Shown in pieces: positions 33,559 to 42,563 of a DNA stretch of 64,000 nucleotides. Every line of letters starts with the position of its first letter. Position 1 is the stretch's first letter. The notes beneath the pieces were generated by a model that was not told the origin of the DNA, did no database searches, and saw only the letters and a list, made by a program, of their open reading frames with translations. The stretch is from Exiguobacterium aestuarii (GTDB taxonomy: Bacteria > Bacillota > Bacilli > Exiguobacteriales > Exiguobacteriaceae): positions 1,736,001 to 1,800,000 of the forward strand of contig NZ_JAIVAC010000001.1 in the NCBI RefSeq assembly GCF_020171655.1. The letters run 5' to 3'. A program made the translations under genes and the position numbers.

Positions 33559-33600
33559 TAATAGGCTAAGCCGATGGTCATCCACGGGCTTAGCCTATTA
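33559..33600. terminator. Strong hairpin between convergent genes
   Basis: Arms TAATAGGCTAAGCC and GGCTTAGCCTATTA between the methyltransferase and the GAF-GGDEF gene; a T-rich tail (TTATTTT) on the minus strand makes it a terminator mainly for the latter. Confidence 0.8.
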
Positions 33601-33604
33601 GCGT

Positions 33605-34543
33605 TCATCTACAAATTTGATACGTGTTCTTCCCGCCCGCCTTTGATTGATACAGTGCGACATCCGCATCTTTCAACAATTGACGGAGGTCTTTCTCCTC
33701 ATCAGGATTGTATGGAGCGATACCGATACTTGCTGATAAAGGAAGATGGGCGTCCCACTCTTTCAATACAGTTAACATCCGTTCGGCATACTCGATGACC
33801 ACTGCTTCAGGTAACGCATGTGCGACTTTCACTAAAAACTCATCGCCACCTAAGCGATACACCTTCGAATCATGAATTGGCTCCATCAAGCGTTTCAGAC
33901 GTCGTGCGACTTCTTTTAAAACGAGGTCCCCTTCGTCATGACCAAACGTGTCATTTACAAATTTAAACCCATCTAAATCGATGAGAAAAAGTGCGCCTCC
34001 TTGATTCGGGTTTGTCTCGAAATAGTTATATAAGTAGTGTCGGTTATACAGATCCGTCAGTTCATCCCGTGAAGCCCGACGTTCGAGCTCTAAGTAATAA
34101 CTGAACATACGCACTACGCGTTTCAGCAATTGGACACTTTTCGAATCATACTGGGCACTTTTATGATTCGCGACACAAAGCGTTCCGAAGATATCCCCGC
34201 TTTTCGTCAAAATCGGGATGCCTAAATACGACTTGATGTTCACTTCCCTCAGTAATGATTGAAGGCGTGTCGACTCGATTTGTTCTTCGATGTCTTCATA
34301 CATCAAGACTTCTCGCTGATTGAATTCAATTCGACTGCACACCGTATCCTTCAAATCAAAAGACATTCCTTCTTCAAGCATGATGGGAGAATCTTGTGAC
34401 GACAGTTTGAGGATATGCTGGGTGTCATCTTCAATTGATGTAAGATAGACCAATTTATCTGGCATAATCTCTTTCGCTAACTCAATCATGTCAATCGCAA
34501 GCTCATCAAAATTTCGATACATTTGGAACTCATATGAGTGCAT
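33605..34543 (-). CDS. GAF-GGDEF diguanylate cyclase
   Basis: 312-aa soluble protein. An N-terminal GAF domain (about 10-145; VKSYLGIPI-like NIKSYLGIPILTKSGDIFGTLCVAN) senses a ligand. The GGDEF domain (about 155-312) has an intact GGDEF motif in YRLGGDEFLVKV and DLDGFKFVNDTFGHDEGD. Unlike the cyclase at 24.6 kb, no RxxD inhibitory site lies five residues upstream. Predicted to make c-di-GMP without product inhibition. It has no membrane segment. Confidence 0.9.
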   Translation of the reverse strand: MHSYEFQMYRNFDELAIDMIELAKEIMPDKLVYLTSIEDDTQHILKLSSQDSPIMLEEGMSFDLKDTVCSRIEFNQREVLMYEDIEEQIESTRLQSLLREVNIKSYLGIPILTKSGDIFGTLCVANHKSAQYDSKSVQLLKRVVRMFSYYLELERRASRDELTDLYNRHYLYNYFETNPNQGGALFLIDLDGFKFVNDTFGHDEGDLVLKEVARRLKRLMEPIHDSKVYRLGGDEFLVKVAHALPEAVVIEYAERMLTVLKEWDAHLPLSASIGIAPYNPDEEKDLRQLLKDADVALYQSKAGGKNTYQICR

Positions 34544-34613
34544 ATTATCCCCCCAACCTCATTCATATCTCATTATAACGAATTCTGATGATGTTTATGT
34601 AAAAAAATTACAT

Positions 34614-34644
34614 GAAAAAGAGCCCTCTATTTTTAGAGTGACTC
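34614..34644 (-). terminator. Possible terminator after the small lipoprotein gene
   Basis: Minus strand: GAGTCACTCTA and TAGAGGGCTC form an imperfect stem followed by TTTTTC. Confidence 0.5.
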
Positions 34645-34678
34645 CTTCCGAACTGATACGCGTTGTATCTACTCTCAC

Positions 34679-34957
34679 TTATCCCCGACTCTTCCGCGTC
34701 AACGTCAATCCACCGAATCCACTAATCACGGCGATATAAAATCCTAAATCGTAGAACCAGCCGGTATTGTTCACTTCGTACACCCGATACGTGTCATTGA
34801 ATAACCCTAAAATGAGTGAAATCGGTGCAATCCACCCGTGCCAGATTCCCCAGAAAAAGCCTGCCGGGTCCGTCGTGTACGTCCCGTCGCCGGGCACACA
34901 TCCACCGAGTAGTGTCACGAGCGTGAGCATAATGAGTATGATGCCAAATCGTTTCAT
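34679..34957 (-). CDS. Small conserved lipoprotein with C-terminal membrane segment
   Basis: 92-aa protein. A signal peptide ends in lipobox LLGGC (Cys20). The motif DPAGFFWGIWHGWIAPISLI and NNTGWFYDLGFYIAVISGFGG recur in a widespread uncharacterised small-protein family that I recognise by pattern but cannot name. Two hydrophobic stretches follow the lipid anchor. GGAGGG precedes ATG 34957. No functional clue comes from the neighbours, a cyclase and a C45 hydrolase. Confidence 0.75.
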   Translation of the reverse strand: MKRFGIILIMLTLVTLLGGCVPGDGTYTTDPAGFFWGIWHGWIAPISLILGLFNDTYRVYEVNNTGWFYDLGFYIAVISGFGGLTLTRKSRG

Positions 34958-34994
34958 CTTTCATCCCTCCTGTTATGTGTATTCCCGTTTCTAC

Positions 34995-35022
34995 AAAAAA
35001 AGCACTGACAAACGTCAGCGCC
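34995..35022 (-). terminator. Terminator of the C45 hydrolase gene
   Basis: Minus-strand arms GCGCTGAC and GTCAGTGC followed by TTTTTTT; it overlaps the stop codon. Confidence 0.85.
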
Positions 35023-36064
35023 AAAGTTGGACCGTATTCGCAAACTCGATATCGGTCGCGAGTTCCCCGTCAAGCGCATGAAGGTCGAAGTCTTCTCCGT
35101 CGAGCCATTTTTGGAAGTCGAAGATGACCGGGTCTCGATCCCCGCCGAGCGCGAACCATGTCTCGAGCGTTTCCGGGAAATAGGCCGCTGTATGAATCGT
35201 ACCCGCCCAGCTCTTGTACAGTTCTGAGAAGACGCCCTTATCGGTGTCGTTCATGAGGCGGAACGCACTCTCCGCGTCTTGAATCAAATGTTGTACCACT
35301 TTGATTTCCATCATGCGACGCGTGGAATCGTCCAGGTGGTAGCGATTCTCGTGTTGCAGTAACTCGAAATGGTTCGTGCATATATTGGATTCCCGTACTT
35401 GGATATCCCGTGGTGTCGCCTCGATTACGCGTGTCTTCGACGACTTGTCGTGGACAACGTACGTGAAGGAACCGCGATGCGGAATCTCTTTTAATAAGTC
35501 GACTGCTTCCTCCACGGTCGCGCACGTCTCGAGAATGATGCGCCCGATCATCTGGCAGACAAATCCGTCTCCCGGTCGACGACGGTTAATGAAGTTGTAC
35601 CCCATCGCGAGACCCTTCTCATTCATCCCGTCCATGCGGCCCGTGACACGAGAGACCGGTCCGGTGACGGCGTACCCGTCGTCGGGTTGAAACACGTTGT
35701 AGCGTCCATCGTACGTCATCGGATGATAGTCATAGTTTCGCACAAGAAAGTTGTCCCCTGTCAGAATCGAACACCCGCTGATCGGATTATTGACGCGGAA
35801 ATGTCCGAAATGGAGCAACGTATCATTGAGAGACAGTTTGAGCTCGTCTTGAAGCCCGATCAACTCTTCCCAAATCTTCGGAGCCACTGCATCAAAAGCA
35901 GCCTTTGCCTCCGTCGCGTCAATCTCGAAACGGGGCACACGTAGTTTCCATTGGTCCGTCCGGTTTTCGAGCAGTTGACTGCGTTTTATATATTTACCTT
36001 GAAAGCGACCGAAGTCGTAATGACTTCCGCGAAATTGCGTCAGTTCACTAGAGAATTGTTGCAT
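35015..36064 (-). CDS. C45/Ntn-type amide hydrolase (acyltransferase-like)
   Basis: 349-aa member of the peptidase C45 / choloylglycine-hydrolase-like Ntn superfamily (linear amide C-N hydrolases). The putative nucleophile is Cys98 in NPISGCSIL, preceded by a 97-residue segment. In classical C45 enzymes such a segment is removed by self-cleavage before the cysteine. Downstream motifs are VRNYDYHP, GRMDGMNEKGLAMGYNFINRR and VIEATPRDI. Possible substrates are N-acyl amides, lactam side chains or bile-acid-like conjugates. No signal peptide, so intracellular. The AAGGGAGG site sits inside a hairpin next to its promoter. Confidence 0.8.
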   Translation of the reverse strand: MQQFSSELTQFRGSHYDFGRFQGKYIKRSQLLENRTDQWKLRVPRFEIDATEAKAAFDAVAPKIWEELIGLQDELKLSLNDTLLHFGHFRVNNPISGCSILTGDNFLVRNYDYHPMTYDGRYNVFQPDDGYAVTGPVSRVTGRMDGMNEKGLAMGYNFINRRRPGDGFVCQMIGRIILETCATVEEAVDLLKEIPHRGSFTYVVHDKSSKTRVIEATPRDIQVRESNICTNHFELLQHENRYHLDDSTRRMMEIKVVQHLIQDAESAFRLMNDTDKGVFSELYKSWAGTIHTAAYFPETLETWFALGGDRDPVIFDFQKWLDGEDFDLHALDGELATDIEFANTVQLWR

Positions 36065-36070
36065 AAAAAA

Positions 36071-36108
36071 ACCTCCCTTGCGCCCATTATAGCGGACACA
36101 GGAGAGGT
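36071..36108 (-). promoter_or_regulatory. Hairpin containing -10 element and ribosome site of the C45 hydrolase gene
   Basis: Minus strand: ACCTCTCCT pairs with AAGGGAGGT and is followed by seven T, then the ATG, which serves as the terminator of the chemoreceptor gene. The loop contains a perfect -10 TATAAT (36091-36086), with CAGACA 18 bases upstream as a possible -35. The ribosome site AAGGGAGG is the 3' arm. Transcripts starting here would lack the 5' arm and expose the ribosome site. Confidence 0.6.
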
Positions 36109-36127
36109 CTGTCTGAAGTGAGACTGC

Positions 36128-37864
36128 TTATAACTTGAACTGACGACTCATCTGTTGCATCGATTCCGCTGTCGTCGACAAATCTTTGACGAGACGGTTC
36201 ATCGTCTCACTTGTCGCCGACATCTGCTCCGTCGAAGCGGCCACTTCCTCGTTCCCGGCCGTGCTCTCTTCTGAGATGGAAGCAATCTCTGACAAGCCGT
36301 GCTGGATATGGTCTTGGTTCGTCTTCACCCGATCGAGCTGACTACGCATCGAGCCCGTCAGCTGTTGCATATGGCGGACACTTCGTTCAATTTCCATGAA
36401 GGCGTGCTTCGTCGACTCGAGCGTTTCCTTCCCTTCCTCTGCCGCCGTCATACTTTCTGTGAACGTCTGGCCGAGGGCGATCGAATTTTGTTTGACGCTT
36501 CCGACAATCTCTGAGATCTCACTGACAGACTCGGCGACACTGTCAGATAGCTTCCGAATCTCCGAAGCGACGACCGCAAACCCTTTCCCGTGTTCACCCG
36601 CACGAGCCGCCTCGATCGCTGCGTTCAATGCGAGCAGGTTCGTCTGTTGTGAGATTTGGCGAATCATCGTGACGAGCTCCGTCACCTCGTCCGCCTGTTG
36701 CTCGAAATCACGGACTTGTCCTTGTGACGACTTCACCTGTTCATGGATATGTGTCATCTGGTCGACGGCACTCTCCATATAGCGAAGCCCATCCATCGTC
36801 ACCCGACTGACGACTTCTGCCTGTTCGCTCACTTGGTCTCCGTCTGACGTGGTCTGCTCGACGAGCGTCGAGAATTCGTTCATATGTCCATATAGGCGCA
36901 TCGTCAATACACTTTGATTTTCAACACCGCTCGCAATCTCTTCCATCGTATAAGCGATTTGACGAGACGCATCATTCACTTCTTCCGAGATGCTCGAGAC
37001 GTTTCCACTCTCGTCCTTGACCGTCTGCGCCGACGTTTGGATCCCAGAGATGAGGTCTTTCAACATATGGGTCATCTTATCCATTGATACCGTCAGACGT
37101 TTGATTTCATCATTCGATTTCAATTGAATGGTTTCGACTTCTTTCGTCGCCGTCGCCAAATCGCCTTCGGCAATCGACGTCGCGACGCGTTCTAACGCTT
37201 GAAGAGGACGTAACTTCCAGCCAAGATAGCGCCAAATGATGACTCCCGATCCTGCAAGTAAAATGAGAAGACCAATGAGGATTGGTGGCAAACTCTCGGT
37301 CAACACATCTCCTGTGATTGCTGCGACTTCTGTGGCTGCCTTGTCAATTCCGAGGACCCCGATGACCTCGCTACCTCGTTTGATTGGAACGAGTACTGTC
37401 ACATACTTTCCGTATTCCGGATCATCAATGACATTCGTTGTGACCGTGTCACCATTAAACGCATCCGTTGCTCCTTCAACTGTCATCGCCGTAGTAGGAG
37501 TCCCGATGTCTGCTGCATCCGCTTGACTCAAACCATCGATGATGATTTGGACTTCTTCGCCCTCGGTGGCAATCGTATACACATACATGGCCCCGATTTG
37601 TTGGCGATATGTATCGAGATATTCTCGCAACTGTTCGTACTGCTCATTTTTTGACGGATTTTTCATGAATGACGCATATGCATCCGCATCTAATGTCTCG
37701 TTAATCCGTTCTCCATCTTCAATCATCGTCGCATGCAACGTGCTGAGTACGGAATGCTTCGTACTAACATATTGCACGACACCGAACAAGACGATGAGCA
37801 AGGTGACGAAGGCTAACATCGCTAATACAATGCGCTTTTGTAACGACTGTGTTTTCTGTTTCAT
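36128..37864 (-). CDS. Methyl-accepting chemotaxis protein with extracellular sensor
   Basis: 578-aa classical chemoreceptor. TM1 (about 13-35), an extracellular Cache/PDC-like domain (about 36-195; [42 protein letters not shown]) and TM2 (about 203-225) are followed by HAMP (about 226-280). The signalling coiled coil has the tip [36 protein letters not shown] 37864 follows GGAGGAA; an upstream in-frame ATG overlaps that site and is rejected. The ligand is unknown. A partial sigma-D-like -10 (TCCGATAC, 37903-37896) lies 32 bases upstream. Confidence 0.92.
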   Translation of the reverse strand: MKQKTQSLQKRIVLAMLAFVTLLIVLFGVVQYVSTKHSVLSTLHATMIEDGERINETLDADAYASFMKNPSKNEQYEQLREYLDTYRQQIGAMYVYTIATEGEEVQIIIDGLSQADAADIGTPTTAMTVEGATDAFNGDTVTTNVIDDPEYGKYVTVLVPIKRGSEVIGVLGIDKAATEVAAITGDVLTESLPPILIGLLILLAGSGVIIWRYLGWKLRPLQALERVATSIAEGDLATATKEVETIQLKSNDEIKRLTVSMDKMTHMLKDLISGIQTSAQTVKDESGNVSSISEEVNDASRQIAYTMEEIASGVENQSVLTMRLYGHMNEFSTLVEQTTSDGDQVSEQAEVVSRVTMDGLRYMESAVDQMTHIHEQVKSSQGQVRDFEQQADEVTELVTMIRQISQQTNLLALNAAIEAARAGEHGKGFAVVASEIRKLSDSVAESVSEISEIVGSVKQNSIALGQTFTESMTAAEEGKETLESTKHAFMEIERSVRHMQQLTGSMRSQLDRVKTNQDHIQHGLSEIASISEESTAGNEEVAASTEQMSATSETMNRLVKDLSTTAESMQQMSRQFKL

Positions 37865-37895
37865 CTCGATTTCCTCCATTCTATCCTTACTCTTT

Positions 37896-37903
37896 GTATC
37901 GGA
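37896..37903 (-). promoter_or_regulatory. Possible sigma-D -10 of the second chemoreceptor
   Basis: TCCGATAC resembles the GCCGATAT -10 of sigma-D promoters, but the base stretch 15 nt upstream (TGGA) is a poor match to TAAA. Supported mainly by the gene's function. Confidence 0.35.
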
Positions 37904-37923
37904 CAGAATGCATCAATCTCCAC

Positions 37924-37961
37924 AAAAAAACAGACGATTTTCGACAAAATCGTCTGTTTTT
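37924..37961. terminator. Terminator after the small lipoprotein gene
   Basis: Arms AAACAGACGATTTT and AAAATCGTCTGTTT flanked by A and T runs on both sides; on the minus strand it follows the stop at 37960. Confidence 0.88.
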
Positions 37962-38415
37962 ATTCAAGGTTTGTCGAATCGATGACTTCAAGCGGAATCG
38001 TAACTTCCGTCTCGCCTTCCTCTACAAGATGGAAGAGTGGAAGTGTATCCGCTACGAAAAGATCAGGGTCGACGTCGGTCTGATATTCATACGTTCGAAT
38101 GTCTTCTTCCCGCTCTGCAATCAGTTCGCCGAACGGAATCGCAATCCGTTCTCCATCGACCTCATAACTCATGACCGTCGTCGGATCGAGGCGGCGATTT
38201 TCTAGCATGCGAATCGTGAAGAGCATCGTTGTATTGTTCGTCCGCTCAAGCGAAACGGCAATCGCATCGGATTGTCCCGCCCGCTTCTCAATCATCGCCT
38301 CATCCACGTTCTGTTCATAGACAATGTTCTCTTCGTTCGACTCTTCCGTCTGTAGTTGCTGACAGCCCACAATCGTCATTAAGCCAACTAGTAACACAAT
38401 TACTAAAGCACGCAT
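37960..38415 (-). CDS. Hypothetical lipoprotein
   Basis: 151-aa protein with a lipoprotein signal ending in TIVGC (Cys18). The remainder is an acidic, probably beta-rich single domain (SYEVDGERIAIPFGELI, LFHLVEEGETEVTIPLEVID). No family is recognised. It starts 11 bases after fabZ on the same strand and is probably the third gene of an epuA-fabZ operon. A terminator overlaps its stop codon. Confidence 0.7.
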   Translation of the reverse strand: MRALVIVLLVGLMTIVGCQQLQTEESNEENIVYEQNVDEAMIEKRAGQSDAIAVSLERTNNTTMLFTIRMLENRRLDPTTVMSYEVDGERIAIPFGELIAEREEDIRTYEYQTDVDPDLFVADTLPLFHLVEEGETEVTIPLEVIDSTNLE

Positions 38416-38426
38416 CCCATTTCTCC

Positions 38427-38849
38427 TTACTTCAAGGCGAAAGTGAGTTCTGCTTCACAAGCAACTTCTCCATCGACTGTGGCCACGGCACGTCCTTTAC
38501 CGATTGGACCACGAATTTTCATGATTTCTACTTCAAGGCGAAGCTGATCACCCGGGACGACTTGACGTTTGAAACGACAGTTATCAATCCCTGCGAAAAA
38601 GGCAAGCTTGCCTCGATTCGATTCGTCTTTCAACATTGCGAAAGCACCGACTTGTGCGAGTGCCTCGACAATCAAGACGCCTGGCATGACGTTATAGTCT
38701 GGGAAATGCCCGTTAAAGAACTCTTCGTTCGCCGTGACATTTTTTAATCCGACAGCACGCTTCTTTTCTTCGACTTCGATAATTCGATCAACTAACAGAA
38801 ACGGGTATCTGTGTGGGATTACTTCTTTAATTTGCTCAATTGTATACAT
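38427..38849 (-). CDS. fabZ: 3-hydroxyacyl-ACP dehydratase FabZ
   Basis: 140-aa hot-dog-fold enzyme of type II fatty-acid synthesis that dehydrates 3-hydroxyacyl-ACP to enoyl-ACP. Signatures: [13 protein letters not shown] near the start and [22 protein letters not shown] with catalytic His48 and Glu62. Length is standard. AAAGGCGGTGG precedes ATG 38849. It lies 13 bases after the EpuA-like gene. In Bacillus it also lies near flhO-flhP and mbl, so synteny supports the call. Confidence 0.96.
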   Translation of the reverse strand: MYTIEQIKEVIPHRYPFLLVDRIIEVEEKKRAVGLKNVTANEEFFNGHFPDYNVMPGVLIVEALAQVGAFAMLKDESNRGKLAFFAGIDNCRFKRQVVPGDQLRLEVEIMKIRGPIGKGRAVATVDGEVACEAELTFALK

Positions 38850-38862
38850 CCATCCACCGCCT

Positions 38863-39129
38863 TTAAGAGGTTAGCCAAAAATCGGTGATATGGCGCCACG
38901 TCTCGATGTCAAACACATCTTTCCAGTCGCCTCCGCCAATGACGCTATATCCAATGATTGCTCCAAGGGCGAGCATCGCGATTGCCAACACTAAAACGAC
39001 GAGTACACGCAGTAAGATCGGGAATCGACGATGATTCGACAATCGTGATCGCTGCTTCTGCTTCGTCTCTTGTTCTGGTGAACCCTTTTGTTCTTCCGAA
39101 CTCGTTTGTTCATCGTTCGCCACGTCCAA
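38863..39129 (-). CDS. EpuA-type small membrane protein (annotated RNA polymerase subunit beta)
   Basis: 88-aa protein: a charged Gln/Glu/Lys-rich N-terminus, one TM helix (about 40-62) and the family tail [26 protein letters not shown]. This matches the EpuA family (PF11772), widely annotated as DNA-directed RNA polymerase subunit beta although it is a small membrane protein. It commonly precedes fabZ in Bacillales. Its real role is unclear; the database name is probably misleading. Confidence 0.75.
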   Translation of the reverse strand: MDVANDEQTSSEEQKGSPEQETKQKQRSRLSNHRRFPILLRVLVVLVLAIAMLALGAIIGYSVIGGGDWKDVFDIETWRHITDFWLTS

Positions 39130-39317
39130 CCATCCTTTCAGCTAAAATGATTATATCATATTAGTACCTGGTATTAAAATGCGTAAATTGCTACCTTTTT
39201 AGTGTACCCTATGCACAAATGTCGAACAAGCATCCTTCCCTGACAGAAGCTGAACGATTTTTTCCTTTCATCATAAATATGCTACGCTTATCCTATTCCA
39301 TGTCAGGAGGTTTGTTT

Positions 39318-39695
39318 ATGTTAAAAGAGTTTAAAAAATTCGCGATGCGCGGGAATGTCATCGATCTCGCTATCGCTGTCGTACTCGGTGCGGCGTTCAC
39401 GGCCATCGTCAACTCGCTCGTCAATGATATCTTTATGCCGCTTCTCGGAATCATTATCGGAGGAATTGATTTTTCGAACTTAAAAGCGAGCGTGCTCGGA
39501 GTGGACGTCTTATACGGGAACTTCATCCAACAGATTGTATCGTTCATCTTGATTGCTTTTGCCCTCTTCCTAATCGTCAAGATCATCAATCGTCTACAAC
39601 GTGAGAAAGAAGTCGAAGAGGCCGTTGCCCCGACCCCTACGAAAGAAGAGCAGTTGTTGACCGAGATTCGTGACTTATTAAAAGAACGCCCATGA
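39318..39695 (+). CDS. mscL: Large-conductance mechanosensitive channel MscL
   Basis: 125-aa channel that opens on membrane tension to release solutes after osmotic downshock. It has N-terminal [27 protein letters not shown], the pore helix glycines/alanines, [11 protein letters not shown]2 [19 protein letters not shown] and the C-terminal bundle [15 protein letters not shown] 39318 follows CAGGAGG; upstream in-frame codons belong to the leader. The neighbouring epuA gene is divergent. A perfect terminator follows. Confidence 0.96.
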   Translation: MLKEFKKFAMRGNVIDLAIAVVLGAAFTAIVNSLVNDIFMPLLGIIIGGIDFSNLKASVLGVDVLYGNFIQQIVSFILIAFALFLIVKIINRLQREKEVEEAVAPTPTKEEQLLTEIRDLLKERP

Positions 39696-39701
39696 CAAGC
39701 T

Positions 39702-39735
39702 AAAAACGCTTTGACGAATCGTCAAAGCGTTTTTT
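39702..39735. terminator. Bidirectional terminator
   Basis: Arms AAAAACGCTTTGAC and GTCAAAGCGTTTTT with T runs on both sides between mscL and the glycerate kinase gene. Confidence 0.9.
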
Positions 39736-40819
39736 CGAGGACATGGCGAACCCGTTGGACTGCATTCGTCAATAACGGGGCGGCTTCCCATATTGCTTCT
39801 TCTAGTGTCATGATGCGTGACACGATAGGAAAGATGGCGACAATCCCTGATTCCACATGAGCGGTCAAGTCAGATTGTCCGGCGAACACGAGTGTCGGGA
39901 CCCTGTACGTGTGGGCGAGACGCGCCAACCCGTAAGGCGCTTTCCCCTCTAAACTTTGTGCATCAAACTTCCCTTCTCCCGTGATGAGCCAATCTGCCCC
40001 TTTCACATGGTCTTCGAACCTTGACCAACGGACGACTTCTTCGATGCCACTCATATAGGTCGCCCCAAGTTGCAGGAGCGCGAATCCGATACCGCCTGCC
40101 GCACCGGCTCCGTCGAGTGACTTCATATCATGATTGAAGTGACTCGCATAGTCGTCGAGTAACTGATTGTAGCGAACCACATCGTCCGCTGCCAACCCTT
40201 TCTGGGGACCGAACACGTGCGCAGCACCTCGTTTTCCCGTCAACGGATTACGTACATCAGAAGCCATTCGCCACTCAACGTCCCTTACTCTCGGGTCGAG
40301 TCCTGACCAATCGATGGAAGCGACGTCTGCAAGTTGATGTGGCATCGAGGATACAGCTGCATCGCTCGCATCTAGAAAACGAACACCTAGCGCCTCAAGC
40401 ATCCCTTTCCCACCATCAATCGTCCCGCTTCCTCCCAGTCCGATCGTGATGATCGTCGCTCCCCGGTCTAGCACATGAACAATTTGATGCCCGACGCCGA
40501 CTGAACTATAGCGCCATGGGTCGACGTGGGTGAGGAGCGTTAACCCTGTCGTTTCCGCCACTTCTATCACCGCATGTTTTGTTAATGGTTCAAAACCGAA
40601 ACGTGTAGGACGCTTCGTCCCATCTAAGCACGTAACGACCTCTTCCACGATGACCGCATCCTCGTGTGTTGCGAGCCATGCATCAAGAAACCCTTCTCCT
40701 CCGTCTGAAACCGGGATAGTGATGACGTCATGTCCCGGTAAAGCACGACGGACAGCTTGATTCGCTTCCATACTCGACAATGAACCTTTGAATGAATCCA
40801 TGGCGACTACGATTCGCAT
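39722..40819 (-). CDS. Glycerate kinase (GlxK/GarK family)
   Basis: 365-aa glycerate 2-kinase class I enzyme that phosphorylates D-glycerate to feed lower glycolysis. N-terminal VVAMDSFKGSLSS, the SDGGEGFLDAW loop, GLGGSGTIDGGKGMLEALG, and ADWLITGEGKFDAQSLEGKAPYGLA are family signatures. ATG 40819 follows GGGAGGTC; a longer in-frame form includes the ribosome site and is rejected. It stands alone between mscL and flhP with a terminator at its 3' end. Confidence 0.92.
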   Translation of the reverse strand: MRIVVAMDSFKGSLSSMEANQAVRRALPGHDVITIPVSDGGEGFLDAWLATHEDAVIVEEVVTCLDGTKRPTRFGFEPLTKHAVIEVAETTGLTLLTHVDPWRYSSVGVGHQIVHVLDRGATIITIGLGGSGTIDGGKGMLEALGVRFLDASDAAVSSMPHQLADVASIDWSGLDPRVRDVEWRMASDVRNPLTGKRGAAHVFGPQKGLAADDVVRYNQLLDDYASHFNHDMKSLDGAGAAGGIGFALLQLGATYMSGIEEVVRWSRFEDHVKGADWLITGEGKFDAQSLEGKAPYGLARLAHTYRVPTLVFAGQSDLTAHVESGIVAIFPIVSRIMTLEEAIWEAAPLLTNAVQRVRHVLEKTL

Positions 40820-40849
40820 CTCGTTGACCTCCCTCTCCATAACTTATAC

Positions 40850-40878
40850 AAAAACCGCCTCTCTCACGGAGAAGCGGT
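40850..40878 (-). terminator. Terminator after flhO-flhP
   Basis: Minus-strand arms ACCGCTTCTC and GAGAGGCGGT followed by TTTTG. Confidence 0.8.
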
Positions 40879-40884
40879 CATGTT

Positions 40885-41667
40885 TTACGGACGTAATGCC
40901 GTGACAAGTCCCATCATCTGATCACTCATCGAAAGGGCGCGCGAGTTCATTTGATAGGCACGTTGTGTGATGGTCATGTCGGTCATCTCTTTCGTCAAAT
41001 CCACGTTTGACGACTCGAGTGTTCCTTCCATCAACAAATTCCCTAACGGACGATTGACTTCGGTCTCAAGGTCGGCTGCGAATACGTTATCACCGAGTGG
41101 ACGCAGTTCAGACGTATTCCGGACTTCTACGATATCGAGTCGTCCAAATTCCTGCTCGACATCGTTCACGCTCGCCACGACTACACCGTCTTGACGAATA
41201 CGATGCTTCGTTGCCTCGTTCGGCATCGTGATTGCATTGCCGTCATTTCCGAGGAGCGGGTTTCCGTTCACATCGACGAGTGTCGTCTCATCGCCGACAG
41301 ACAGTTGCATGTTTCCGCTACGTGTCACACCGACACCGTTCGGCGTGTCCACGACGAAAAATTGACGGCTCGCCTTCAAGAAGACATCGAGACCGCGATC
41401 TGTCATGCGGACTTGTCCGATATTGAATTGTTGGGTGATATCAGCGACATGACCGCCGACCCCGATGCGAATGCCATTCGGGGTGTCCCGACCGACTTCA
41501 AATTCTGGACGTGGCTGGTTATCATACGCTTGCGATAAGAGTGATGCGAAGTGTCCTTGCTGACGTTTGAAGCCGACCGTATCGACGTTCGCGATGTTAT
41601 GACCTGTCACATCTAGTTGACGCTGAAGTTGAGACAGGGAGTTGACCGAATTATAAATGGACTGCAT
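40885..41667 (-). CDS. flhP: Flagellar hook-basal body protein FlhP
   Basis: 260-aa FlgF/FlgG-type rod protein. The N-terminal QLDVTGHNIANVDTVGFKRQ is the flagellar basal-body rod motif and the C-terminal SNVDLTKEMTDMTITQRAYQMNSRALS is the coiled-coil counterpart that polymerises in the distal rod. No signal peptide, because it is exported by the flagellar type III system. It lies 11 bases after flhO. Synteny with mbl-flhO-flhP of B. subtilis fits, although several genes intervene before mbl here. Confidence 0.93.
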   Translation of the reverse strand: MQSIYNSVNSLSQLQRQLDVTGHNIANVDTVGFKRQQGHFASLLSQAYDNQPRPEFEVGRDTPNGIRIGVGGHVADITQQFNIGQVRMTDRGLDVFLKASRQFFVVDTPNGVGVTRSGNMQLSVGDETTLVDVNGNPLLGNDGNAITMPNEATKHRIRQDGVVVASVNDVEQEFGRLDIVEVRNTSELRPLGDNVFAADLETEVNRPLGNLLMEGTLESSNVDLTKEMTDMTITQRAYQMNSRALSMSDQMMGLVTALRP

Positions 41668-41678
41668 GGTGTTCCTCC

Positions 41679-42452
41679 TTAACGAACGCGAGCGATTTCG
41701 ATGGCTCGCTCGGCACTTTTATCATACGCTTGGACGACTTTTTGGTTCGCTTCAAATTGACGATACGTCATCATGAGATCGGCCATCGTTTGGTCGAGGT
41801 TGACGTTCGCTTCCTCGATAAAGCCCTGCAACACGTCAACTTGTGCCGGTGCCGGCGCATCGCCTGTCACGCGCCAATCGTTCCCGACTTGTTCGAGTGT
41901 CGTCAAGTCATCGATCTGATAGGCACCGAGTGTCGCCACGTTTTGACCGAGCGACGTGATGACCCCATCTTTCCCTACCTGAAACTCGCTCGAAGGGAGC
42001 TGGATGCGTTCCCCTTCATCAGAAAGTACGTATCCACCGTCTGCTGAACGAAGGAATAGCGCCTCATCGATCGAGAAGCGACCATTCGTCGAATACAACG
42101 TCTCGCCTGCCTGTTCGACCGCAAACATCGGTGCACCCGTAAAATCAGCAGGAGCCTTCAAATAAAGATCGGTTGGACTTCCTGATTCCGTGATACTCCC
42201 TGCCGAGAAGCGTGGCATCGTCTCTTGAAGATAGACACCCATTGAAAGGGTGCCGACTTCCCCGTTCACACGTGACTTCCCATTATCGGGATTGCTCACT
42301 TGCGCGAGCAACATCTCCGGAAACGAGCGGACCACGCCGTCAGACGCCTTGAAGCCCGGTGTTCTCACATTGCCAAGGTTATTGCTTAAAATTTCTTGTT
42401 GGCGCTGAAGGGCATTCATCGCGCCTGCCGCTGTATATAATCCGCGTAGCAT
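41679..42452 (-). CDS. flhO: Flagellar hook-basal body protein FlhO
   Basis: 257-aa FlgG-like rod protein, partner of FlhP. It starts MLRGLYTAAGAMNALQRQQE with the ANN-type motif NNLGNVRTPGFK and ends EEANVNLDQTMADLMMTYRQFEANQKVVQAYD. ATG 42452 follows GAAAGGAAG; the longer in-frame start is rejected. A sigma-D-like -10 TACGATAT (42499-42492) lies 40 bases upstream with a weak TGAA 16 bases further. These are late-rod components and should be co-expressed with motility genes. Confidence 0.92.
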   Translation of the reverse strand: MLRGLYTAAGAMNALQRQQEILSNNLGNVRTPGFKASDGVVRSFPEMLLAQVSNPDNGKSRVNGEVGTLSMGVYLQETMPRFSAGSITESGSPTDLYLKAPADFTGAPMFAVEQAGETLYSTNGRFSIDEALFLRSADGGYVLSDEGERIQLPSSEFQVGKDGVITSLGQNVATLGAYQIDDLTTLEQVGNDWRVTGDAPAPAQVDVLQGFIEEANVNLDQTMADLMMTYRQFEANQKVVQAYDKSAERAIEIARVR

Positions 42453-42529
42453 TGTCGTCTTCCTTTCGTCCTGTAACATGATTCACTCTTTATATCGTAC
42501 CAAATGAGCGATGCATTCACCGTTTTTTC

Positions 42530-42563
42530 AAAAAAAGTTCATCCTATGATTTAGGATGAACTT
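42530..42563 (-). terminator. Terminator of the orphan membrane kinase gene
   Basis: Minus-strand arms AAAGTTCATCCT and AGGATGAACTTT followed by TTTTTTG. Confidence 0.88.
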
